This document shows, one piece after another, positions 16,058 to 24,333 of a DNA stretch of 31,691 bases. The first letter of the stretch is position 1. Each line of letters starts with the position of its first letter. Under the pieces are notes generated by a model. It had not been told where the DNA came from. It worked only from the letters and a program-made list of their open reading frames with translations, and did no database searches. The DNA comes from Salinibacterium sp. (GTDB lineage: Bacteria > Actinomycetota > Actinomycetes > Actinomycetales > Microbacteriaceae), in assembly GCA_004297555.1 (NCBI GenBank), contig SCSV01000372.1, positions 1-31,691 of the forward strand, written 5' to 3'. Position numbers and translations under genes: made by a program.

Positions 16058-17215
16058 ATGATCGTCACACACATCAATCTCAGCGATTTTCGAAACTACG
16101 AAAGTCTCGACCTGTCATTTCAGCCAGGGTCGAATCTCTTGGTCGGCAGCAACGGGCAAGGCAAGACCAATCTGGTCGAAGCGCTCGGCTATCTCAGCAC
16201 GCTCGGCTCGCACCGAGTCTCGACAGACAGCGCGATGATTCGCCAGGGTAAAGAGAGCGCGATCGTGCGTGCGCGACTGAACCATGGCGATCGCGAGGTG
16301 CTGGCTGAAGTACAGATCAATCGATCGGGGGCGAATCGGGCGCAGATCAACCGATCAGCGATTCGTCCGCGCGAACTGCCGCGATACTTCTCCAGCGTTC
16401 TCTTCGCGCCCGAAGACCTGTCATTGGTACGCGGCGAGCCATCGGGACGCCGCCGATTCCTGGACGAACTGCTCGTTTTGCGCACTCCGCGGATGTCGTC
16501 GGTGATTGCCGACTACGAGCGCGTGCTGCGACAACGCAACGCGCTTCTGAAATCGGCCCGGGGTTCGCTGACGCGTGACGGCGGCCTTGCCACGCTTGAA
16601 CTCTGGGACGAACAACTTGTCGATCTCGGCAGCCAACTCATTGAGTCGAGAACTTCGCTCACCGAAGAACTTGCCCCCGAAGTGACGGCTGCCTACTCGG
16701 CAGTGGCGGGAGGCGACCACGGAGCGCGACTGTCGAGCCAACTCAGCATTTTCGCCGCGGAGGCCACAGACGAAATCGACCCGGCCGCCTACGCCGGAAT
16801 CATCTCGGCCGCGGACGCCGCGGACGCCTTCCGGTCACGACTCGCGGATCGGCGGCGTGCCGAACTCGAACGGGGAGTGACGTTGGTCGGCCCGCACCGT
16901 GACGACCTCGTGCTCGAATTGAACGGTCTGCCAGCGCGCGGCTATTCCAGCCACGGTGAGTCGTGGTCGTTCGCCCTCGCCCTCAAGCTCGCAGCTGCCG
17001 CGGTGCTTCGCCGGGAGTCCTCAGCCGGAGACCCCGTGCTCATCCTCGATGACGTATTCGCGGAACTCGACGAATCCCGTCGCATTCGCTTGTCCGAAGC
17101 GATATCCGACTTTGAGCAAGTGCTCATCACCGCGGCCGTGCTGGGGGACGTTCCCGCGCTTCTCGCCGAGCGAGTGATTCATGTTTCCGAGGGCAGAATT
17201 ATCAGCGATGAATGA
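16058..17215 (+). CDS. recF: DNA replication/repair protein RecF
   Basis: This 385-residue SMC-like ATPase helps load RecA at gaps and restart replication. Visible elements are Walker A GSNGQGKTNLVEAL (Lys36), an ABC-type region around SHGESWSFALALKLA, and Walker B VLILDDVFAELDESRR. ATG 16058 is the start: the protein begins MIVTHINLSDFRNYESLDLS as RecF should. The frame is open for 245 codons upstream, but that part is the gnd sequence read in another frame. It begins 11 nt after gnd and overlaps the next gene by 8 nt. Confidence 0.96.
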   Translation: MIVTHINLSDFRNYESLDLSFQPGSNLLVGSNGQGKTNLVEALGYLSTLGSHRVSTDSAMIRQGKESAIVRARLNHGDREVLAEVQINRSGANRAQINRSAIRPRELPRYFSSVLFAPEDLSLVRGEPSGRRRFLDELLVLRTPRMSSVIADYERVLRQRNALLKSARGSLTRDGGLATLELWDEQLVDLGSQLIESRTSLTEELAPEVTAAYSAVAGGDHGARLSSQLSIFAAEATDEIDPAAYAGIISAADAADAFRSRLADRRRAELERGVTLVGPHRDDLVLELNGLPARGYSSHGESWSFALALKLAAAAVLRRESSAGDPVLILDDVFAELDESRRIRLSEAISDFEQVLITAAVLGDVPALLAERVIHVSEGRIISDE

Positions 17216-17714
17216 CGCCGCCGAGAAGAACGGCCGCGAGGAGCACGTCGCGGTGTACTTGCGGTTTCGCGAGCTATTCGGGGACGCGAATACCCGCTCG
17301 CGCTCGACGCGCAAGCGGGGCGAGAAGGCGGCCGGTGCCACGGTTCCGTTCGGCGAGGGCCGCGACCCGCATGGCCTTGGCGATGTCATCGACGCCCTGA
17401 GTTCGAACCTAGGGTGGAATTCGCCGCTCGCGCAGTCCGAACTCATCTCGTCATGGGTCGACATCGTCGGTGTCGAGACGGCGGAGCACTCCACGCCAGC
17501 GGGGATCGAAAACGGCGTTCTGACGGTGCAATGCGATTCCACAGCCTGGGCCACGCAATTGCGGCTGATGCGTTCTCAAGTCGCCACGACGATCGCGCTG
17601 CGCTATCCCGACGCGGGGATCGAGTCGGTACGGTTCGACGGGCCGAACGCTCCTTCGTGGAAAAGAGGCCCCAGATCAATTCCAGGCCGGGGTCCACGCG
17701 ATACTTACGGTTGA
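17208..17714 (+). CDS. dciA: DciA-like (DUF721) helicase-associated protein
   Basis: This protein has 168 residues with a basic, low-complexity N-terminal half (RSRSTRKRGEKAAG) and a C-terminal DUF721/DciA domain. The DciA domain starts near GDVIDALSSNLGWNSPLAQS and includes SWVDIVG and TAWATQLRLM. DciA is the ancestral bacterial partner and loader of the replicative helicase DnaB where DnaC/DnaI is absent. I chose ATG 17208 (MNDAAEKNG), overlapping the recF stop by 8 nt. A longer start at 17181 would overlap recF more and looks unlikely. The position between recF and gyrB matches Rv0004 in mycobacteria. Confidence 0.9.
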   Translation: MNDAAEKNGREEHVAVYLRFRELFGDANTRSRSTRKRGEKAAGATVPFGEGRDPHGLGDVIDALSSNLGWNSPLAQSELISSWVDIVGVETAEHSTPAGIENGVLTVQCDSTAWATQLRLMRSQVATTIALRYPDAGIESVRFDGPNAPSWKRGPRSIPGRGPRDTYG

Positions 17715-17880
17715 GTAGCCAAATCAGGTCAACCGACTCACGATCTATCCCCAGATCGCCGTTTTCGGCAGGAGCCGCGGTGCCGGTTTGGTAGAATCGA
17801 GCCAGTCGTCGGCCGCACCTCATCGCGAGAAATCAGCGCCGAATGACCAGTGCGACCAATCGGCAGGAGCCCAATTTCAC
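17715..17880 (+). promoter_or_regulatory. gyrB upstream region with TAGAAT -10 element
   Basis: This is a 166-bp gap. TAGAAT at 17792-17797, in the context TTGGTAGAATCGAG, resembles a -10 element and would give an untranslated leader of about 80 nt before the preferred gyrB ATG. Upstream lies a perfect inverted repeat, CGATCT-N6-AGATCG (17741-17758). The 11-mer CGGCAGGAGCC occurs at 17766-17776 and again at 17861-17871, the second copy carrying the gyrB ribosome site. No clear -35 is visible. Confidence 0.5.
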
Positions 17881-19875
17881 ATGACCTCGACGCCCGCCGA
17901 AGCCCTGCCAGACATTCCCGCAGTCTCCAATGGTCATGTTGCAGCCGACAGCTACGGCGCGGATCAGATCCAGATCCTCGAAGGTCTCGAAGCGGTACGC
18001 AAACGACCGGGCATGTACATCGGCTCAACCGGTCCTCGAGGACTCCACCATCTGGTCTACGAAGTCGTCGACAACTCCGTCGACGAGGCACTCGCCGGGT
18101 ACTGCGACACGATCGACGTCTCCATTCGAAAAGACGGTTCGGTGCGAGTGGCAGATAACGGCCGGGGCATCCCGGTCGACATGAATCTGCAGGAGCAGCG
18201 CTCCACGGTCGAGGTCGTCATGACCATCCTGCACGCCGGCGGCAAGTTCGGCGGCGGCGGCTACTCGGTTTCGGGCGGACTGCACGGGGTGGGTATCTCC
18301 GTAGTCAACGCGCTCTCTCGCGAGGTCGACACTGAGGTGCGGCGCCAGGGTTATGTCTGGCGCATGAGCTTCACCAACGGTGTTCCGGACGCCCCGCTCG
18401 CGCGCGGCGAGAAATCCGACGAGACCGGCACTACCCAGACCTTCTGGCCGAACCCGGAGATCTTCGAAACCGTCGAATTCGACTTTGAGACCCTCCGCGC
18501 CCGCTTCCAGCAGATGGCGTTCCTCAACAAGGGCCTGCGCATCACGATCACGGACGAGCGCGGCGAGGACGACGTTGTCGAGAGCTACCGCTACGACCGC
18601 GGTCTGGTCGACTACGTCGAGTACCTCAACAAGACCAAGAAGAACGAGCTCATCCACCCGGATGTCATCGCCTTCGAGTCCGAGGACAGCGAGCGCAAGA
18701 TTTCCCTCGAAGTGGCCATGCAGTGGACGAACGGCTATACCGAGAGCGTTCACACATACGCCAACACCATCAACACCCACGAAGGCGGCACCCACGAAGA
18801 AGGTTTCCGGGCCGCGCTCACGACGCTCGTGAACAAGTACGCCCGCGAGAAGAACATCATCAAGGAGAAAGACGAAAATCTCTCCGGCGACGATGTGCGA
18901 GAAGGGCTCACCGCGGTGATCTCGGTCAAGCTCGCAGAACCGCAATTCGAGGGCCAGACCAAAACCAAGCTCGGAAATACGGAGGCTAAGGCCTTCGTGC
19001 AGCGAGTCGCCGGCCAGCAACTCGGTGATTGGTTCGACCGCAACCCCACCCAGGCGCGCGACGTGATTCGCAAGGCGATCCAGGCATCCCAGGCCCGCAT
19101 CGCCGCCCGAAAGGCGCGCGAGCAGACTCGCCGCAAGGGATTGCTCGAGTCCGGCGGCATGCCCGGCAAATTGCGTGACTGCTCAAGCAAAGACCCCTCG
19201 CTCTCAGAGATCTTTCTCGTCGAGGGCGACTCGGCCGGTGGTTCGGCCGTGCAGGGCCGCAACCCGGAGACGCAGGCGATCCTGCCCCTGCGCGGCAAGA
19301 TCCTCAACGTCGAAAAGGCGCGGCTTGATCGCGCCCTCGCCAACGCCGAAGTCCAAGCGATGATCACGGCTTTCGGCGCGGGCATCGGCGAGGACTTCGA
19401 CCCCGAGAAGGCCAGGTACCACAAGATTGTGCTCATGGCCGACGCGGATGTCGACGGTCAGCACATCACGACGCTCATTCTGACGCTGCTGTTCCGCTAT
19501 ATGCGCCCGCTCATAGACAGTGGCTTCGTCTATCTTGCGCAGCCGCCGCTCTACCGAATCAAGTGGAGCAATGCCGAACACCAGTTCGTGTACAGCGATC
19601 GCGAACGTGACGCGCTCCTGGCCGATGGGCAGGCCGCGGGCAAGCGCATCCCGAAAGACAATGCGATTCAGCGCTACAAGGGTCTGGGCGAGATGGACTA
19701 CACCGAGCTGTGGGAGACCACGATGGACCCGGCGACGAGAACCCTTCTGCAAGTGACTCTGGATGACGCGGCTGCGGCCGACGAAATCTTCTCGACCCTC
19801 ATGGGCGAAGACGTCGAATCCCGCCGCAACTTCATCCAGCGAAACGCCAAAGACGTTCGCTTCCTCGATATCTGA
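17881..19875 (+). CDS. gyrB: DNA gyrase subunit B
   Basis: This 664-residue ATPase subunit of gyrase introduces negative supercoils with GyrA. Motifs are YEVVDNSVDEALAG and DNGRGIPVD of the GHKL ATPase, the GGKFGGGGYSVSGGLHGVG lid, the TOPRIM glutamate motif EGDSAGGSA, and the metal-binding DADVDGQHI. The C-terminus ends RNAKDVRFLDI as expected. ATG 17881 is preferred because AGGAG lies 11 nt upstream and a -10-like element sits between it and an alternative TTG at 17788, which would add 31 atypical residues. gyrA follows 17 nt downstream. Confidence 0.97.
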   Translation: MTSTPAEALPDIPAVSNGHVAADSYGADQIQILEGLEAVRKRPGMYIGSTGPRGLHHLVYEVVDNSVDEALAGYCDTIDVSIRKDGSVRVADNGRGIPVDMNLQEQRSTVEVVMTILHAGGKFGGGGYSVSGGLHGVGISVVNALSREVDTEVRRQGYVWRMSFTNGVPDAPLARGEKSDETGTTQTFWPNPEIFETVEFDFETLRARFQQMAFLNKGLRITITDERGEDDVVESYRYDRGLVDYVEYLNKTKKNELIHPDVIAFESEDSERKISLEVAMQWTNGYTESVHTYANTINTHEGGTHEEGFRAALTTLVNKYAREKNIIKEKDENLSGDDVREGLTAVISVKLAEPQFEGQTKTKLGNTEAKAFVQRVAGQQLGDWFDRNPTQARDVIRKAIQASQARIAARKAREQTRRKGLLESGGMPGKLRDCSSKDPSLSEIFLVEGDSAGGSAVQGRNPETQAILPLRGKILNVEKARLDRALANAEVQAMITAFGAGIGEDFDPEKARYHKIVLMADADVDGQHITTLILTLLFRYMRPLIDSGFVYLAQPPLYRIKWSNAEHQFVYSDRERDALLADGQAAGKRIPKDNAIQRYKGLGEMDYTELWETTMDPATRTLLQVTLDDAAAADEIFSTLMGEDVESRRNFIQRNAKDVRFLDI

Positions 19876-19892
19876 GACTGGACCCGTAACTG

Positions 19893-22469
19893 ATGGCTGA
19901 CGAAGAAACACCCGAGCCCGTCTTCGAGAACGCGATCGTGGACGAGCGCCACGACAAGATCGAGCAGGTCGACCTGCAGCTCGAGATGCAACGCTCGTAC
20001 CTCGACTATGCGATGAGCGTGATCATCGGGCGCGCGCTGCCCGATGTGCGCGATGGCCTCAAGCCGGTACACCGCCGGGTTATCTACGCGATGTACGACG
20101 GCGGGTACCGCCCGGACAAGGGCTTCTCAAAGTGCACTCGCGTCGTCGGTGAGGTCATGGGGCAGTTCCACCCCCACGGTGATGCCTCGATCTACGACGC
20201 GCTCGTGCGACTCGTGCAGCCCTGGAGCTTGCGCTACCCGCTCGCGGCGGGCCAGGGCAACTTCGGTTCGGCAGGCAACGACATGGCTGCGGCCCCGCGG
20301 TACACCGAAACCAAAATGGCACCACTGGCAATGGAGATGGTGCGCGACATCGACGAGGAGACCGTCGACTTCCAAGACAATTACGACGGCAAGACCCAAG
20401 AGCCGATCGTGTTGCCGTCGAGATTCCCGAACCTGCTCGTCAACGGTTCGGTGGGCATCGCGGTCGGCATGGCCACGAACATCCCCCCACACAATTTGCG
20501 CGAAGTCGCCGCGGGAGCTCTCTGGGCACTCGAAAACCCTGAGGCTTCTCGCGAAGAGCTGCTCGAAGCGCTCATCGAACGCATCAAGGGCCCTGACTTT
20601 CCTACCGGCGCTCAGATCCTCGGCGTCAAGGGAGTGCACGACGCGTATCGCACCGGCCGCGGATCGATCACGATGCGGGCCGTCGTCAACGTGGAGGAAC
20701 TGCAGGGCCGCACCTGCCTGGTGGTCACCGAACTGCCGTACCAGGTGAACCCAGACAACCTCGCGCTCAAGATCGCCGACCTCGTCAAAGAAGGCAAGAT
20801 CGGCGGTATCGCGGATATTCGAGACGAGACCTCGGGGCGCACGGGTCAGCGACTCGTGATCGTGCTGAAACGGGATGCCGTCGCCAAGGTCGTGCTCAAC
20901 AACCTGTACAAGCACACCCCCCTCCAAGACAACTTCGGCGCTAACATGCTCGCGATCGTCGACGGCATCCCGCGCACTCTGGCCATCGACGGCTTCATCA
21001 GCAATTGGATCGGACACCAGATCGACGTCATCGTGCGTCGTACGACCTATCGCCTTCGTAAGGCGGAGGAACGGGCTCACATTCTGCGGGGCTATCTCAA
21101 GGCGCTGGATGCTCTTGACGAAGTGATTGCCCTCATCCGCGCGTCCGCGACCGTCGATGACTCACGCGAGGGCCTCATGAAGCTGCTCGACGTCGATGAC
21201 TTGCAAGCCCGTTCGATCCTCGACATGCAATTGCGCAGACTCGTCGCGCTGGAGCGCCAGAAGATCATCGACGAGCATGATGAGCTCGAGCGGCTCATCG
21301 CCAGCTACGAGCACATTCTTTCGACACCAGCCGAGCAGCGCGCAATCGTCAAAGACGAGCTCGACGAGATCGTCTCGCGCTTCGGCGACGACCGCCGCAC
21401 CGAGATTCTTCCCGGGTTCGACGGAGACATGAGCGTCGAAGATCTCATTCCCGAAGAAGAGATGGTGGTCACTGTCACGCGCGGTGGCTATGTCAAGCGC
21501 ACGCGCAGCGACAACTACCGCAGTCAGCACCGCGGTGGCAAGGGGGTGAAGGGCGCCCAGTTGCGGGCGGACGACGTGGTGAGCCATTTCTTCGTCACGA
21601 CAACTCACCATTGGCTATTGTTCTTCACCAACCGCGGACGCGTTTATCGCGCTAAGGCATACGAGATTCAAGAGGCCGGCCGCGATGCGAAGGGCCAGCA
21701 TGTCGCGAATCTGCTCGCCCTGCAGCCTGGCGAGGAGATCGCACAGATTCTCGACATCCGCGATTATTCGGCGGCGAAGTATCTGGTGTTGGCGACCCTC
21801 GGCGGTCTGGTCAAGAAGACCGAACTCACCGAATACGACACGAATCGCACGGGCGGCATCATCGCGATCAACCTCCGCGAAGACGACGAGTTGGTCTCGG
21901 CGATGCTCGTCGAAGACGACAATGACGTGCTCCTGGTGTCGCGCAAGGGCATGTCGATCAGGTTCACGGCCGACGATTCTGCGCTGCGCCCAATGGGCCG
22001 CTCCACCTCGGGCGTGATCGGGATGCACTTCCGCGACGATGACAGCCTGCTCAGCGCGAGCGTGGTGAGCGACAGCGGCTATGTCTTCATCGTGACTGAG
22101 GGCGGCTACGCCAAGCGCACCTCCGTCGACCAATACCGCGTGCAAAACCGGGGCGGGTTGGGCATCAAAGTCGCCAAATTGGCGGAGGCGAGGGGTGATC
22201 TGGCCGGTGCTCTGATCGTGGATGACGAGGACGAAGTCCTTGTGGTTCTTGCCAGCGGCAAAGTGGTACGCTCGTCTGTCGCTGAGGTGCCCGCCAAGGG
22301 CCGTGACACCATGGGTGTTGTGTTTGCTCGGTTTGCGGACGAAGACAAGATCATCTCGATCGCCCGGAATAGTGAACGTAATCTAGAAAATCAGGAACTC
22401 GAGGAGCAGGTCACCCCCGGCCCCGCCTCGCTTGAGTCCGCTGGAAAGGACGAGTTGGCGAATGAGTAG
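19893..22469 (+). CDS. gyrA: DNA gyrase subunit A
   Basis: This 858-residue breakage-reunion subunit has its catalytic tyrosine at Tyr137 in AAAPRYTETK. The quinolone-contact segment reads HPHGDASIYDALVRL, with Ala98 where E. coli has Ser83, as in mycobacteria. The C-terminal pinwheel contains the GyrA-box variant QHRGGKG, which marks gyrase rather than topoisomerase IV. An acidic/Glu-rich tail ends the protein. The start is ATG 19893. The stop overlaps the DUF3566 start by 8 nt. Confidence 0.97.
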   Translation: MADEETPEPVFENAIVDERHDKIEQVDLQLEMQRSYLDYAMSVIIGRALPDVRDGLKPVHRRVIYAMYDGGYRPDKGFSKCTRVVGEVMGQFHPHGDASIYDALVRLVQPWSLRYPLAAGQGNFGSAGNDMAAAPRYTETKMAPLAMEMVRDIDEETVDFQDNYDGKTQEPIVLPSRFPNLLVNGSVGIAVGMATNIPPHNLREVAAGALWALENPEASREELLEALIERIKGPDFPTGAQILGVKGVHDAYRTGRGSITMRAVVNVEELQGRTCLVVTELPYQVNPDNLALKIADLVKEGKIGGIADIRDETSGRTGQRLVIVLKRDAVAKVVLNNLYKHTPLQDNFGANMLAIVDGIPRTLAIDGFISNWIGHQIDVIVRRTTYRLRKAEERAHILRGYLKALDALDEVIALIRASATVDDSREGLMKLLDVDDLQARSILDMQLRRLVALERQKIIDEHDELERLIASYEHILSTPAEQRAIVKDELDEIVSRFGDDRRTEILPGFDGDMSVEDLIPEEEMVVTVTRGGYVKRTRSDNYRSQHRGGKGVKGAQLRADDVVSHFFVTTTHHWLLFFTNRGRVYRAKAYEIQEAGRDAKGQHVANLLALQPGEEIAQILDIRDYSAAKYLVLATLGGLVKKTELTEYDTNRTGGIIAINLREDDELVSAMLVEDDNDVLLVSRKGMSIRFTADDSALRPMGRSTSGVIGMHFRDDDSLLSASVVSDSGYVFIVTEGGYAKRTSVDQYRVQNRGGLGIKVAKLAEARGDLAGALIVDDEDEVLVVLASGKVVRSSVAEVPAKGRDTMGVVFARFADEDKIISIARNSERNLENQELEEQVTPGPASLESAGKDELANE

Positions 22470-22869
22470 TGTCGCGGAGAAACTGCAGCGAAAGTCCCAG
22501 CGCCAGGTCACAACCAAGCAGGTTCGGCTCAAGCTCGTCTACATCGACTTCTGGTCGGCCGTGAAACTCTCGTTTCTCGTGGCAGCCTCGCTTGGCATCG
22601 TTTTCATCGTCGCGTCGATCCTGATTTGGGTGATTCTCGCCTCCACCGGCATTTTCGGCAACCTCGACAGCACGCTCAAAGACATCATGAACGACCCCAC
22701 CTACAGCGTCGCCAATAACCTCTCGTTGCCGCAGGTCGCGTTGTTCTCTTTCGTTGTGGCGATTCTCAACGTCGTCGTCGGCACCGCGCTCGGCGCCGTT
22801 TCCACGATGCTCTACAACTTCAGCGTGCGGTTGACCGGTGGACTTCTGGTGGGTTTCACGAACAACTAG
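22462..22869 (+). CDS. DUF3566 membrane protein
   Basis: This 135-residue protein has a basic N-terminal tail (EKLQRKSQRQVTTKQVRLKL) and two strong hydrophobic segments (about residues 37-60 and 95-120), with a short extracytoplasmic loop between. This is the DUF3566 family, encoded next to gyrA throughout actinobacteria (Rv0007-like, but with a much shorter N-terminus). Function is unknown. The preferred start ATG 22462 has GGAAAGGA upstream and overlaps the gyrA stop by 8 nt, implying coupling to gyrase expression. Confidence 0.9.
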   Translation: MSSVAEKLQRKSQRQVTTKQVRLKLVYIDFWSAVKLSFLVAASLGIVFIVASILIWVILASTGIFGNLDSTLKDIMNDPTYSVANNLSLPQVALFSFVVAILNVVVGTALGAVSTMLYNFSVRLTGGLLVGFTNN

Positions 22870-22915
22870 CGATTACGATAAACCGGTCAACCTCATGTAA
22901 GTTTGGCTGGTCTAG

Positions 22916-22989
22916 GGGGCTATAGCTCAGGCGGTTAGAGCGCTTCGCTGATAACGAAGAGGTCCCAGGTTCAAGTCCTGGTAGCCCCA
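22916..22989 (+). tRNA. tRNA-Ile(GAT)
   Basis: A full cloverleaf: acceptor GGGGCTA pairs with TAGCCCC, the anticodon arm CTTCG-CTGATAA-CGAAG presents GAT at 22950-22952, and the T arm contains GGTTCAAGTCC. The 3' CCA is not fully encoded. Confidence 0.97.
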
Positions 22990-22991
22990 CT

Positions 22992-23012
22992 GGAATCCTC
23001 ATGAGGGGTTCC
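22992..23012 (+). repeat. Hairpin between the two tRNAs
   Basis: An 8-bp stem with three G-U pairs (GGAATCCT with GGGGTTCC) and a 5-nt loop separates tRNA-Ile and tRNA-Ala. It may be a processing signal in the dicistronic tRNA transcript. Confidence 0.4.
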
Positions 23013-23016
23013 TTCA

Positions 23017-23089
23017 GGGGCCTTAGCTCAATTGGTAGAGCGCCTGCTTTGCAAGCAGGAGGTCAGGGGTTCGATTCCCCTAGGCTCCA
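23017..23089 (+). tRNA. tRNA-Ala(TGC)
   Basis: A full cloverleaf: acceptor GGGGCCT pairs with AGGCTCC (one G-U), the anticodon arm CCTGC-TTTGCAA-GCAGG presents TGC at 23050-23052, and the T arm is GGTTCGATTCC. It lies 27 nt after tRNA-Ile and is probably co-transcribed. Confidence 0.97.
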
Positions 23090-23092
23090 CAT

Positions 23093-23104
23093 TTTCGGCC
23101 GAAA
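23093..23104. repeat. Perfect 12-bp palindrome TTTCGGCCGAAA
   Basis: It lies exactly between the tRNA-Ala 3' end and the stop of the convergent unknown gene. It could be a weak bidirectional terminator or a protein site; there is no T-run of note. Confidence 0.4.
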
Positions 23105-23107
23105 CGC

Positions 23108-23656
23108 TTACACATCTCCAGCGGCGAAATCAGGCTCGTCGTCGATCCAGAGGCCCTCGTCTTCACGCAGGGTTTGCCAGGCGGCGTAGGCCACCCCAAG
23201 AACCGCGACGAGCGCGACGCCAGCGAGAATGTATCGGCCGGGGCCAGGTTTCTTTTCCACGAGTCCCACTTTCGTGCCGATAGACGTGCCGGCCCTAGTG
23301 GCTCGGTTGACGGCATCCCGAATCTTCTGGCTCTTGGCGATCTCTAGCGCAGCAAGGGCCGAGCTGAGCGCGCTGGTCATCGGCGGCAGCACGTCGCCCA
23401 CGAAATGCTCGCGCGTGTTGTGCGCGACCGACCGAGCTCGCTTCGCCCCCGACTTGAAGGCCGGGCGCATCCGATCTTCGTAGGTGTCACGCATACGACT
23501 CGACAAATCGTCACGAGCGATTCGTGCTGCTTGCCGACTCGCCTCCCGAACGACTTTGGATGCGTGCTCCAGGACTTCCTTCTGGTCGTCCCACAAGCGA
23601 TCCGCCTCATTACGCAAGCGGGTGAGTTCTTTGCGACGTTTGCGAGTCAGTTCCAC
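23108..23656 (-). CDS. Unknown one-TM protein with DLW-39-like C-terminus
   Basis: This 182-residue protein has a highly charged, probably helical or coiled-coil N-terminal 120 residues rich in Arg, Lys, Glu and Ala. A Pro/Gly hinge (KKPGPG) follows, then one hydrophobic segment (about residues 142-160), then an acidic tail ending DEGLWIDDEPDF. I do not recognise the whole protein. The TM-plus-LW tail resembles the small actinobacterial DLW-39 proteins that sit next to this tRNA pair, which suggests a longer relative. The start GTG 23656 has an excellent GGAGG 6 nt upstream. It converges on tRNA-Ala and diverges from the cyclophilin gene. Confidence 0.8.
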   Translation of the reverse strand: MELTRKRRKELTRLRNEADRLWDDQKEVLEHASKVVREASRQAARIARDDLSSRMRDTYEDRMRPAFKSGAKRARSVAHNTREHFVGDVLPPMTSALSSALAALEIAKSQKIRDAVNRATRAGTSIGTKVGLVEKKPGPGRYILAGVALVAVLGVAYAAWQTLREDEGLWIDDEPDFAAGDV

Positions 23657-23787
23657 GGTAAACCTCCATCGGTTGTTCAGCGGACTCTTTCAATACTGTC
23701 ACGTTGGGCTTTGAGCGGGAACAGCGCAAACAGGGGGTGGGCCTTCGGCTGAGGGCGCGGCAACGGGGGCTATGCCAGAATTGGGCC
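23657..23787. promoter_or_regulatory. Divergent gap with leaderless-type -10 before ppiA
   Basis: This 131-bp gap lies between the unknown one-TM gene and the cyclophilin gene. CAGAAT at 23776-23781 stands 6 nt before the cyclophilin ATG, a spacing that would start the transcript at or next to the start codon. No Shine-Dalgarno sequence is visible there. Confidence 0.45.
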
Positions 23788-24327
23788 ATGTCACAGCACA
23801 CCGCCGTCGCCACAGTGAAGACCAACCTGGGCACGATCAAACTCAACCTGTTCGGAAACCACGCGCCCAAGACGGTCGCCAATTTCACCGGACTCGCTAC
23901 AGGCGAGATCCAGTGGACCCATCCCGCCACCGGCAAGGTTTCCAACGACAAGCTTTATGACGGCGTCATTTTCCACCGCATCATCAAAGACTTCATGCTT
24001 CAGGCCGGCGATCCGCTCGGTCAGGGCACGGGCGGTCCGGGGTTCGAATTCGACGACGAGATTCATCCGGAGTTGAACTTCAAGCAGCCTTACGTGCTGG
24101 CAATGGCCAATGCCGGAAAGCGCGGCGGCAAGGGAACCAACGGTTCGCAGTTCTTCATCACGACCGTGCCGACTCCCTGGTTGCAGGGAAACCACACGAT
24201 CTTCGGCGAAGTGGCCGACGAAGAATCCAAGCGCGTTGTCGATGCAATCGAGGCTGTGGACACGGATGCGCGCGACAAGCCGCTGAGCGATGTCCTGATC
24301 CAGAGCGTAACGATCGAGGCGGTCTGA
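23788..24327 (+). CDS. ppiA: Peptidyl-prolyl cis-trans isomerase, cyclophilin type
   Basis: This 179-residue single-domain cyclophilin is predicted cytosolic, with no signal peptide. It catalyses proline isomerisation. The active-site segment FHRIIKDFMLQAGDPLGQG carries the catalytic arginine, and NGSQFFIT and the conserved HTIFGEV follow. A small insertion, GEIQWTHPATGKVSN, follows the first helix and is common in actinobacterial PpiA. ATG 23788 was chosen because the family start MSQHTAVATVKTN-like lies here and a -10-like CAGAAT ends 6 nt before it. The rhomboid gene follows after 6 nt. Confidence 0.93.
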   Translation: MSQHTAVATVKTNLGTIKLNLFGNHAPKTVANFTGLATGEIQWTHPATGKVSNDKLYDGVIFHRIIKDFMLQAGDPLGQGTGGPGFEFDDEIHPELNFKQPYVLAMANAGKRGGKGTNGSQFFITTVPTPWLQGNHTIFGEVADEESKRVVDAIEAVDTDARDKPLSDVLIQSVTIEAV

Positions 24328-24333
24328 CCTGTA

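Noticed and set aside
17788..17880. 31-residue N-terminal extension of GyrB from TTG 17788
   Set aside because: A -10-like TAGAAT lies inside it, the residues are atypical for GyrB, and ATG 17881 has a better ribosome site; kept only as an alternative.
18025..19020. 331-codon minus-strand frame antisense to gyrB
   Set aside because: Hydrophobic Val/Leu-rich shadow of the gyrB coding strand, with no independent evidence.
20127..21080. 317-codon minus-strand frame antisense to gyrA
   Set aside because: Typical GC-rich shadow of a strong coding frame, with no ribosome site or domain.
22870..22915. tRNA-Ile promoter (TAAGTT at 22898-22903)
   Set aside because: The element is weak and no -35 is seen at proper spacing; not listed as a feature.
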